Positions 53,347 through 61,700 of a stretch of DNA of 64,000 bases are shown here, piece after piece. Position 1 is the stretch's first letter. Each line of letters starts with the position of its first letter. The position numbers and the translations under genes are program-made. Location of the stretch: assembly GCA_013373375.1 (NCBI GenBank), contig JABXHY010000057.1, positions 44,754 to 108,753 on the forward strand. Reading direction: 5' to 3'. This DNA comes from Gammaproteobacteria bacterium. GTDB taxonomy: Bacteria > Pseudomonadota > Gammaproteobacteria > Enterobacterales > Kangiellaceae. The notes under the pieces were generated by a model, which ran no database searches, had not been told where the DNA came from, and saw only the letters and a program-made list of their open reading frames with translations.

Positions 53347-54189
53347 TTACGACTCTCTTTTGATCATAAACATCAATTTTTGAAGAAGATGCACATCTTG
53401 CTCATTTTTAAGCAATGCGCCATATAAAGGTGGAATCGCTTTCGCTGGATCTCGTTCTTTTAGTGCATTCTCAGAAATATCGTCAGCGACTAATAACTTT
53501 AACCAATCAATCAATTCAGACGTTGAGGGTTTCTTTTTTAGTCCACGTGTATCACGAACCTGGAAAAAGATATCCATCGCTTCTTTTATCAAATCAGATT
53601 TTAAATCGGGAAAGTGAACATTAATGATTTGCTGCATCGTCTCTTTATCAGGAAAGTTAATATAATGAAAAAAGCAACGGCGTAAAAACGCATCGGGAAG
53701 TTCTTTTTCGTTATTACTGGTAATAATGATAAGAGGGCGGTGCTTTGCCTTAATAGTTTCGCCGGTTTCGTAGACAAAGAACTCCATTTTATCGAGCTCT
53801 TGTAGCAGATCATTTGGAAATTCTATGTCAGCTTTATCAATTTCATCGATCAGCAATACAACTTGTTGATCCGACTCAAACGACTCCCACAGTTTGCCTT
53901 TTCTGATGTAATTTTTTATATCGTGTACTTTATCGTCTCCAAGTTGCGAATCTCTCAACCGAGAGACTGCATCATATTCATATAATCCTTGGTGTGCTTT
54001 GGTAGTGGATTTAATGTGCCACTGAACTAATGGCATATTAAGCGCTGCGGCAACTTCTTCAGCAAGCATTGTTTTTCCGGTGCCGGGCTCACCTTTAATT
54101 AATAGTGGTCGCTGCAAAGTTTTTGCTGCATTAACAGCCATTTGAAGCTCTGCTGTTGCTATGTAATTTTCAGTACCCGTAAAGCTCAT
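53347..54189 (-). CDS. MoxR-family AAA+ ATPase
   Basis: 280 aa. Walker A IKGEPGTGKTMLAEEV, Walker B VVLLIDEIDKADIEFPNDLLQELD, sensor 1 RPLIIITSNNEKELPDAFLRRCFFHYINFP and the arginine finger order are typical of MoxR. The gene leads an operon with the VWA gene (8 bp downstream). No other operon genes. The pair is probably a chaperone module. Confidence 0.9.
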   Translation of the reverse strand: MSFTGTENYIATAELQMAVNAAKTLQRPLLIKGEPGTGKTMLAEEVAAALNMPLVQWHIKSTTKAHQGLYEYDAVSRLRDSQLGDDKVHDIKNYIRKGKLWESFESDQQVVLLIDEIDKADIEFPNDLLQELDKMEFFVYETGETIKAKHRPLIIITSNNEKELPDAFLRRCFFHYINFPDKETMQQIINVHFPDLKSDLIKEAMDIFFQVRDTRGLKKKPSTSELIDWLKLLVADDISENALKERDPAKAIPPLYGALLKNEQDVHLLQKLMFMIKRES

Positions 54190-54770
54190 AGGATCTCCGA
54201 ACTAATAAATAAAGTATTAAGGGTAAAAACTAACCTTTTACCTTTGTATGGTCTCGACTAACGAGTCGAGTTTAAAGTGCAAGAGTTTATCATATTCAAA
54301 TTAAAACCATAAAAGATCCGATTTAACGCACTAAACAGGGGCAATCAACAGAAGCGCTTAAAGCCAGCTCGATAAAAGACAGCCCGAAAAAAGAGCAGGC
54401 CCAAAACCACTTCAGCTATTGCTGTGATTATTTTATGCAGGTGTAAGGAAGCTATTGTCGAAGCATGTGGCGTTACAAGCCGCTTCGATCACATTGCTTC
54501 ACTATTACGGCAATAGCACTATTGAGTTTTACAAAGATTTGAATTCTGGCTAAAAAATATACATAGCCAGGGTTGCAACCGTTTATTCTAAATCTTTGTG
54601 CGATCGCGGTTCTCAATAGCACATTTTAACTACCTCGTTGCAGAGTTTAACTCATGCTTGAGATAGTGTTAGAACAGGTTGCAAATAGAAATGTTAAGCG
54701 CAGAATTGGGTTTACAGTCCATCTTCTGCGTTGCCTATTTACAATTGCTCCAAACACATTTCCAAAATCA

Positions 54771-54806
54771 TAAAAAAACCCAGTGAACATCTGCCTCACT
54801 GGGTTT
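54771..54806 (-). terminator. terminator of minus-strand mini-unit 1
   Basis: AAACCCAGTGA/TCACTGGGTTT (54776-54786 and 54796-54806). On the minus strand it is followed by seven T. It lies 45 bp after the stop of the 50-aa ORF. Confidence 0.85.
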
Positions 54807-54851
54807 CCATACGAGGCACCAGGCCTCAATAGAAATTGAAAGCCTGTCGGA

Positions 54852-55004
54852 TCAATTAATCATTTCCAGAGAGTTCATATGCCCTCTACTAGAACTTAAG
54901 TTTTCACAAAAATACACATCACCACGAACACTCCAGCGGCCCAAAATGGCGGAGAGATCCGGTAACGGTAATGAGCGTCTTATCAGTTGATTTTGTTTTG
55001 TCAT
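54852..55004 (-). CDS. small peptide gene, 50 aa (mini-unit 1)
   Basis: Start ATG at 55004, stop TGA at 54852. It begins MTKQNQLIRRSLPLPDLSAI and goes on with LGRWSVRGDVYFCENLSSSR, with one Cys and several aromatic residues. A strong promoter and a terminator frame it, which is why it is listed. A Shine-Dalgarno sequence is lacking, so translation or a role as a small RNA is open. No family recognised. Confidence 0.45.
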   Translation of the reverse strand: MTKQNQLIRRSLPLPDLSAILGRWSVRGDVYFCENLSSSRGHMNSLEMIN

Positions 55005-55042
55005 AATTAAAAACAGTTTTATATTAAAATTAAGTTAGTCGT

Positions 55043-55070
55043 ATTGTATGAAAATAAATCTAAGTGTCAA
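55043..55070 (-). promoter_or_regulatory. strong sigma-70 type promoter for mini-unit 1
   Basis: On the minus strand TTGACA (55070-55065), a 16-bp spacer, then TACAAT (55048-55043). The predicted start is near 55035, about 30 bp before the 50-aa ORF. Confidence 0.7.
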
Positions 55071-55294
55071 TCAATAAGAGTGAGAAAATATCAATAAAAT
55101 CAATGAGATATGATTTTATAAAGACGAGTGAGCCCCTCACACGTAAAATATGATAAATATTGAGATATATCTAAATTGCCAATATTTTTTGTTCATTGGT
55201 AAGCCCGAATCAATATCAACACCCTAATCAACATTTACAGTCGCTATCCTCGAAAATTTTATTAAGTAGAATCGATTAATCAAAAAAATTAAGC

Positions 55295-55331
55295 AAAAAA
55301 AAGCCCGGAGACTTTATTAAGGCGCCGGGCG
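55295..55331 (-). terminator. terminator of minus-strand mini-unit 2
   Basis: GCCCGG (55303-55308) pairs with CCGGGC (55325-55330). On the minus strand it is followed by eight T (55302-55295). GC-rich stem, typical Rho-independent terminator. Confidence 0.85.
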
Positions 55332-55406
55332 ATATACTGAATTTTAGTTTTAAAATTGTATTATTGCCAGAAGCCAATCGCTTCCGGTCAATACAGAAGC
55401 ATTGTG

Positions 55407-55538
55407 TTATCTAAATTTTGAACTTTTTCGCGAGCATAAGCGAATGTTAAAGGCGCCCACACAAACAAAGGTTACAGGAGCACATGCAAAATAGTCATTT
55501 GCAACTCGTGTACTAAAGGTTCTTTGTCCAGTCATCAT
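55407..55538 (-). CDS. small peptide gene, 43 aa (mini-unit 2)
   Basis: Start ATG at 55538 (a second ATG follows), stop TAA at 55407. It begins MMTGQRTFSTRVANDYFACA and continues PVTFVCVGAFNIRLCSRK with three Cys, ending basic (SSKFR). Cys and hydrophobic content could suit a secreted or modified peptide. The Shine-Dalgarno sequence is weak. Enclosed by promoter, operator-like palindrome and terminator. No family recognised. Confidence 0.4.
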   Translation of the reverse strand: MMTGQRTFSTRVANDYFACAPVTFVCVGAFNIRLCSRKSSKFR

Positions 55539-55565
55539 TTAATAATCACTCAAAAATTTTGCGGG

Positions 55566-55594
55566 ATAATAGCGAACATTATGTTCGAGTTAAA
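55566..55594 (-). promoter_or_regulatory. promoter of mini-unit 2 with a 15-bp palindrome between -35 and -10
   Basis: CGAACATTATGTTCG (55573-55587) is a perfect odd-centred inverted repeat. On the minus strand it lies between a weak -35 (TTTAAC) and a -10 TATTAT, 17 bp apart, the ideal site for a repressor. The GAAC-N5-GTTC spacing is one base off the Gram-positive LexA box. Confidence 0.55.
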
Positions 55595-56105
55595 CCGCTT
55601 AACATCATAAATCGATAATAAAAACGTTGGATGGATACTATTGGACCTATCGAATAACAAAAGTATTGCCACAAGAGATGAAACACTGGATTAACAAAGG
55701 TTGTTTATTCGATATTTGCTCTAATTATCCGTGCGACAGGGTTATCAAATGTCATTAGTCACGCCATAAGTGTGATGAGCTGCTAATTTTATCCTTTCAC
55801 CTTAAAAACTGCTCGTTTTCCTCAGTCTTCAACTGATACTATTTTCGAGATATCTATTTCGGTACTTAAAGTGGATAGGTCAAGCGGGCGCGTCGTCATA
55901 GCCAACACTTTTAATAGTGAAATCGAGAATAATTAAACTATATTTGATGGAACTGAATATAAGAAGGTAAAGCTCCGCTGCGATTGCGCCTAAGCCTCTG
56001 ATGCTGTGAATTTATGCTAATCTAAACTATATGCACGCTAAGTACCGTCTGGCTTTCAAAAACAGGAAAATTAATAATTACAATGTATCAAAGTCTGGCC
56101 CTATC

Positions 56106-56141
56106 TGGTCGTTTCAAATCAAATGGTCGTTTCAAATCAAT
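56106..56141 (+). repeat. 18-bp tandem repeat upstream of the MotAB-helicase operon
   Basis: TGGTCGTTTCAAATCAAA (56106-56123) and TGGTCGTTTCAAATCAAT (56124-56141) are directly adjacent, ending 35 bp before the first gene's ATG. Could be a regulator site in the 5' leader. Confidence 0.8.
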
Positions 56142-56175
56142 TGAACTGCTGTCGCTGTTTGGGGAATCTTAGCGA

Positions 56176-57291
56176 ATGGCTATTTTCGATAAAGGTAAAC
56201 AAGAGATCATCTCTGCGTCAGAGAATCTTGACCTTTCGAAAGCGTCTTTGAACAAAGATTTATCGGCCGTCGATTTCGATGCAGACGGTAAGTTCTTCTT
56301 TTCCACTATCGATCGTGTCTTATTTGCCAACCCAGTCGATACCATAAAAACCGTTTTAGATGCACATGGCTTTGTTCCTAATCTTGAGAATATACTTTAC
56401 TGCCTGGATAGTTTCGTTTTTTCCATCAATGCACGCGTTAGTGTAAAACAACAAGATGATGGGACGACTCCGAAAACCGTAAAAGAATATTTGCCGTGTC
56501 TACGCTTTGAGTTACCTCAAAAAGGTCGAATTGGCAGTACTCTGCAAAGCTTTTATGATGAAATTGCAAAGTATGAGTCAAAAACGTCTAATATTGACGC
56601 CAACTGGCAGCCAGAGCCTGAAGTTAAAAAGAGTAAGACTCTCAAAGCTGAGCTAAAAGAGTTAAAAGAAACAAATCAGGCGCTTTTGCAACAAGTTTCA
56701 GAGCTTACGCAACAGCTTTCTAAAGAGCAAAAGTCTCTCAATAAAGTGTCGAGGGCTTTGGATTCTCAACAGGCATTGCCAGAAAATACTCGAATTTGTC
56801 GAGTTGAACACGTTGATTTAAAGCGACGGTTGGTGAAAGTAAAATCCTTTCGAAAAATAATTGATATACCGACCCATCTTCTTGATCGAGTTCCAGCCTT
56901 CCAAACCCGATGTTTGATTACCTTCGACGAAAATGACGAAACCCCTCTGGGCATTCTATTTTTTGATAATCAAGAGATTGACAGTTTGGATAAACGAACG
57001 GCAGAACTTTTACATGTTGAAGGTGATATGTTTAAAGCCAGAGACTCACTGCGCAATGAATTTCAAATTAAAGCGTTAAATCCTATCGAAGCCGACACGA
57101 TTAAGTCGCTAAAACGTGGAATGAAAATCTTAATTTCAATTGCCGATAGCTATGTTGTTCGGTTTGCCGTACTAAACGAGCAAACGTCTGACGATTTTAA
57201 AAGCCGTATCCAAGAGCAATTGATCGTTTATGAAATTGGACGCAATCAACTAATCGATACCGATCAAGCCATCTCCGACAGTAAAGAGTAA
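56176..57291 (+). CDS. coiled-coil protein, first gene of a Zorya-like operon (unknown)
   Basis: 371 aa, no signal or membrane segment. N-terminal globular region (~25-140), a strong coiled coil (~150-205, KTLKAELKELKETNQALLQQVSELTQQLSKEQKSL), then a C-terminal mixed region with two similar-length beta parts (RICRVEHVDLKRRLVKVKSFRKIIDIPTHLLDRVP). No family recognised. It ends 5 bp before the MotA-like gene, so it is part of the operon and may be the cytosolic link between the membrane motor and the helicase. Confidence 0.75.
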   Translation: MAIFDKGKQEIISASENLDLSKASLNKDLSAVDFDADGKFFFSTIDRVLFANPVDTIKTVLDAHGFVPNLENILYCLDSFVFSINARVSVKQQDDGTTPKTVKEYLPCLRFELPQKGRIGSTLQSFYDEIAKYESKTSNIDANWQPEPEVKKSKTLKAELKELKETNQALLQQVSELTQQLSKEQKSLNKVSRALDSQQALPENTRICRVEHVDLKRRLVKVKSFRKIIDIPTHLLDRVPAFQTRCLITFDENDETPLGILFFDNQEIDSLDKRTAELLHVEGDMFKARDSLRNEFQIKALNPIEADTIKSLKRGMKILISIADSYVVRFAVLNEQTSDDFKSRIQEQLIVYEIGRNQLIDTDQAISDSKE

Positions 57292-57296
57292 GCTTT

Positions 57297-58085
57297 ATGC
57301 AAGAGAAAAAATATTTAAGTGTTACCAAACGAAAGTTTGATCCTATTACTGTGTTTATCAGTATTGCCTTGCTTATCGCGGTGCTATTGACGGCAATGGG
57401 GTATGGCACTTCGACGACAACTGATAATTATATGTTCAGTGACTTTAGAAGTTTCTTTTTCGTTGTCGGAGGCACTTTAGGCGTCTTGTTATTTCAGTTC
57501 GATTTTCAAACGCTTATTCAAACCCTATTTTTGACAGTAAAGTCCTTTTTTATAAATCCGACGAAAGAGCTTAATGGCATGATCGAAGAGTTGGATGAAG
57601 CGATTATTACTGGAAGTAGTATTCTTGGATTGCGAGAGGGTAATGAAATTAATGGCGAGCTGCTCAATGATATTGTCCACATGGCAAATGACAAACTTTT
57701 TTACGAAGAAATTGAAGACTTTGTGACCAATAGAGTGGCATCGGTATTTTTGATCCGTAAAGTTGCAGTATCGCTACTCAGTAAAGGCGCGAAAATCGCC
57801 CCGGCACTCGGACTATTAGGTACGGTTATTGGATTAATTGAAGTACTACGAACCTTGGAAGATCCGACCAATATTGGTCCTGCTATGTCATTGGCACTTA
57901 TGACCACTGCTTTCGGCTCGATTTTAGGTTCATTAATTTTCACTCCTTTGTCTGGGCGACTGGAGCATCACAATCATTTATTTCTCGAAACGCATAAATT
58001 ACTCATGAGTCGAGTAAGTGTTTTGTTACAGCGTGAAAACAGGAGACTCAATCCTGTTTTGGTTAACAATAAGCTGGACGATTAA
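57297..58085 (+). CDS. MotA/ExbB/TolQ-like proton channel subunit (ZorA-like)
   Basis: 262 aa with four membrane helices: two at the N-terminus (~17-37 and ~50-68), two in the second half (LGLLGTVIGLIEVLRTL and LALMTTAFGSILGSLIFTPL). The motif IAPALGLLGTVIGLIEVL is typical of the MotA/TolQ/ExbB superfamily. ZorA of described Zorya systems carries a long C-terminal tail; this one ends soon after the last helix. It pairs with the MotB-like gene, whose ATG begins 1 bp after this stop. Confidence 0.85.
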   Translation: MQEKKYLSVTKRKFDPITVFISIALLIAVLLTAMGYGTSTTTDNYMFSDFRSFFFVVGGTLGVLLFQFDFQTLIQTLFLTVKSFFINPTKELNGMIEELDEAIITGSSILGLREGNEINGELLNDIVHMANDKLFYEEIEDFVTNRVASVFLIRKVAVSLLSKGAKIAPALGLLGTVIGLIEVLRTLEDPTNIGPAMSLALMTTAFGSILGSLIFTPLSGRLEHHNHLFLETHKLLMSRVSVLLQRENRRLNPVLVNNKLDD

Positions 58086-58086
58086 T

Positions 58087-58731
58087 ATGAACCTGGATCA
58101 ATTAGTCGAAGAGAATAATGAAGAAGGTTTGGATGCCTTCTACATAAGCTTTGGCGACTTGATGGTTATTCTTTGTGTGTTTTTGGTCATGCTGTTAACC
58201 ATGAGCAAAATTGAAGTGGGATCGTTTGAGAAGATCAAAAGTGTTTTGACCGGTAGCAAAGAAAACACACTGGTCGAGCTAAGCGAATCATTACAAGAAA
58301 TTATAGAAGGCACTCCGGGCGTACCTGGTGCATCGGTTCGAATTGATAAAGATGGTGTGCGAGTAGACTTAGATACAAGCATTTTATTTGATCAGGGAAG
58401 CGCCAACATTAAAAGAAGTGCCCTGCAAAGCATTGACCCAATTTTACAACGTATAAAAACAACTGACTATCAAGTGGATGTGGAAGGCCATTCAGACGAC
58501 GTTCCTTATTACCGGATTATTGATGGTGAAACACTGACCAACTGGAGCTTAAGTGGTAAGCGAGCAAGCAGCATGATTCTACATCTCCTTGACATGGGAT
58601 TTTCTTCAAGGCGATTGCGCGTTGTGGGTTATGCGCACACTCAACCGGTTGTTGAAATTAAAGGGCTGAGAGGTCAGGCGCTAGAGGAAGCAAGAGCGCG
58701 TAATCGACGGGTCGCGCTGTTAATTCGATAG
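58087..58731 (+). CDS. MotB/OmpA-like stator subunit (ZorB-like)
   Basis: 214 aa. One membrane helix at ~18-38 (AFYISFGDLMVILCVFLVMLL) carries Asp24, the position of the proton-binding Asp of MotB/ZorB. The C-terminal OmpA/peptidoglycan-binding domain contains VDVEGHSDDVPY, NWSLSGKRASSMILHLL and EARARNRRVALLIR. With the MotA-like protein it forms an ion-driven complex anchored to the cell wall. Flagellar genes are absent, and fusion into an operon with a helicase points to defence. Confidence 0.9.
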   Translation: MNLDQLVEENNEEGLDAFYISFGDLMVILCVFLVMLLTMSKIEVGSFEKIKSVLTGSKENTLVELSESLQEIIEGTPGVPGASVRIDKDGVRVDLDTSILFDQGSANIKRSALQSIDPILQRIKTTDYQVDVEGHSDDVPYYRIIDGETLTNWSLSGKRASSMILHLLDMGFSSRRLRVVGYAHTQPVVEIKGLRGQALEEARARNRRVALLIR

Positions 58732-58770
58732 GCGTGGACATTAGCTAAATAATAAAAGTCTTGATGTTAT

Positions 58771-61700
58771 ATGAAAAAGAAAAATTCAGATGAAATAAAA
58801 GTGAGCAAGAAGGCGGATCGACGCAATCACTTTTCTATTCGACGGTTAAAAAATGATCATGGCTTTTACGTCTATCAACTTGATAATCTTGTTGAAGGCA
58901 AACGTATCTATATTCCAAGATTTATTTTTGGTCGATTTCGCGCCTGTATCAAAGAGATTCTCGATACTGAAATAAATACAGGGGAAGCAAAGCCTTTCGA
59001 ATATGTGACAGACTTTAAAAGCCGCGATTACTTTTACTTTAAGTCTTCTCAAGTCGATATAGAAAATCTTATTATTCAGGATCTAGAAGAGAGAGAAGGG
59101 TCTTCTGGTTATATCACCGTTGGTCGAAAGGCCCTCTACGCATTAAGTGATATTTTATACAGCGAGAAGCTGAAACATCCCAATGATGTGCTCGAAAATA
59201 TCATTACTTACCATAAAATCTTTCAGTTTAGTTTTAGTAAAACCAGTAAAAGTATCACCAGCGATTTAATGCTTCGTAAAGATATTTTACAGTCGACAGA
59301 ACGCTATAATCCAAGGCTGGCCGAAAAAGTACCGGTCAGTCGAGACGAAGCCTTGTCTGTTTCAGGGAAAAAATCGGCAGCCGGTAAGCCACTTAAAAAG
59401 GCCGAACTAAAGAAAAGCTCGTATCAATCTAAGCTTGGTGAACGTTTTCACGAGAAGAACATTGAAGTCGACTACGATGAAATATTTGCTGGAACCAAAG
59501 TTTCGTTGATTCCGAAAGCCGACAAAAATGAAGCTGATACCAGCGAAAAGTCTCGTTCAGGTAAAATTTTGTCGCAATATCCAACCACATTATTAGCCTC
59601 TGATATCAAAGCATTTGAAACCGATAAATTTAAATTTGAATTAAATGCTAAAGAATCAACTGAATTCAGAGACGCCTTTATTGGTGATCGTTCAAGCGAT
59701 TTTTATCTTGGTTTTGAAATCGTCGATGCCTTATTTACTCATAATAAGTCTGTAAGAACCTTTCGGTTTCCACTTTATTTTATGAGAATAAATATTCGTG
59801 AATCAGGGCGTGAAGTCCATTTGTCTATTCAAAATAATGGTCAAATTTATCTCAATCATTTAGCACTGGCGAATTTGGTCGAAAAGTTTACGGATGTTGC
59901 AGCAGGTGTCGACCAAGTCGATAAATTCTTTAAAACCTTATTAGCACAAGATATCAGTATTGACCGATTGAACGATCGAATACAGCTGATTCGTTACCTT
60001 CCGGTAAAAGAACTTATATTCGATCGAGCCAGAGAAATTTTATTCGGTTATCAGGACGAAAATGGTAAGGGCGGTATTTTAAGTGATTTGAAAGTAAAGG
60101 GTATAGAGTGTGATTTACAATCGGTGTATCTCTATCGGGCTTCTAAACAACTGAGTCCGGTAGAACATGCTCTAGAAATGGATCTCGACAGCATTAATGC
60201 GATTGCGCACGAAACCCCACAGCGATTCTATCAATCATTACTCGGTCGTTTTTTAACGCCCGAGTTAATTAAAAACGAACAGACAGACAAAGTTAACAAA
60301 GCAGTCACCTGGACGCCTGGTCGATTACCGAAGAGCTCACGCCAACTTATGGCTCAATTAGACAATCATGATTTGCTGTTGCTCGAAGGCCCCCCTGGTA
60401 CGGGTAAAACGCACACCATTATGAATTTGTTGATACACGCCATTATCAGCAAGCAACGCGTGTTGGTTGTCAGCGATCAACAGGCGGCTATTGAAGCGTT
60501 AACGGAGAAGCTTCAAGACTATTTGATTGGCAATGATCGAGGAACTGAAACCGAACGAAAGTGGAATGATTTGTTATTCAGTGCGATTAAGACTGTCGCG
60601 AATCTGGATACGACTGATCAAACACTTAATGACCTCATCAAAGCACTCAACTCAGCGGCAACTGTTCAGGCCCCGAGTATTGGAATGAACGCAGATGCTC
60701 GACAGCTGAATAAAAAAGCACGGGAGCTCGAAGATACGATTCAAAAGTATTCCGAAGATATAGAGAAGGTGATCCTTGCAGCTTCAAACTCCGAAACAGC
60801 ATTTAAATATCGCATACCTAAAAAGGAGTCGCCTCAGGATGTAAAATCCACGATTGAGTTCTTAAATATTCTCATGGGTGAAAATCAGAAAGATAAAGAG
60901 TTAATACGCACCTTTATTCATAATCGATTGCTGTTAGTCGATAACGATATGTCGTCCTGTTATGACTTTTTTAAGATCCCTCAAAAAAATGTTGACCAAG
61001 AAGTTGACTCCTTACTCGATGATAAAAAGATTTTAGAAGAAATCCTTAACCAAAAAGCGGATTCAATTGAATCTTTGCATAAGATTACTGAGAAACATCC
61101 AAGAAATGAGCTTATTCGGTTTTTGGAAACATCGATTGATAATGATCAAACCATAAGTAAATCGAGCTTAAATCGGCTTATTAATAGTATTAAACTTAGA
61201 TTTAAATCACCGCTGCTAGTAAGAACTCGGATTTTATTATCAACGCTCACCAATCAAATTCAGATTTTAGAACAGTATGGTCAGTGGAATGACTCTATTT
61301 GGAGTTCACTTCGTGATGTGCACGAATCCATTAGAATTGGTAAAAGCCCAACCTTGGCGCTTAACTTCTATTTGAGTTCCAGTAATCAATTGAAAAGCAA
61401 TAACAAGGTGAACGATTCCGTTCAAGCACTGCTGGAAAAAATAAATGATTTGTATCAGCAGAAAGATGATTTAGTGCGAGAGGGATTTGTTAGTCGCTTA
61501 AGAGAGATTGCTCAGGAAGCGTTAACCACAAAACGAGCCAGTGGCACTAATAATATCACCAGCATAATGTCGTTAATCGACACCTTAAAGCAATTTAATA
61601 CCTTAGCCGAGAGTGGAAGCGTTTTCTCCGATCTAAAAGACAAGCTCTATGAGTCTTTTCCTATTTGGATGGTTCGTAAACAAATGGTGCCATTTTTGTT

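Larger units (their letters stand above)
54190..56175. other. 2-kb region without large genes
   Basis: Contents listed separately: two minus-strand mini-units (54771-55075 and 55295-55615) and an 18-bp tandem repeat near 56106. Around 54428-54553 there is a C39-like remnant of low confidence. The rest (about 55620-56100) has no recognised signal. Confidence 0.5.

Noticed and set aside
54428..54553. C39-peptidase-like fragment (HYYGNSTIEFYKDLN, and EACGVTS in another frame)
   Set aside because: Short, needs a frameshift, no catalytic context; resemblance may be chance. Mentioned only as a possible remnant.
54647..54829. 60-aa minus-strand ORF in the 54-55 kb gap
   Set aside because: Overlaps the terminator of mini-unit 1, no ribosome-binding site, odd composition; likely a chance frame.
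55573..55587. Palindrome as a LexA (SOS) box
   Set aside because: Spacing N5 does not fit the Gram-positive LexA box (N4) and the gammaproteobacterial box is CTGT-N8-ACAG.
56176..58731. Flagellar stator or TolQR/ExbBD assignment for the MotAB-like genes
   Set aside because: No flagellar, TolA/TonB neighbours; the operon contains a coiled-coil protein and a helicase instead.
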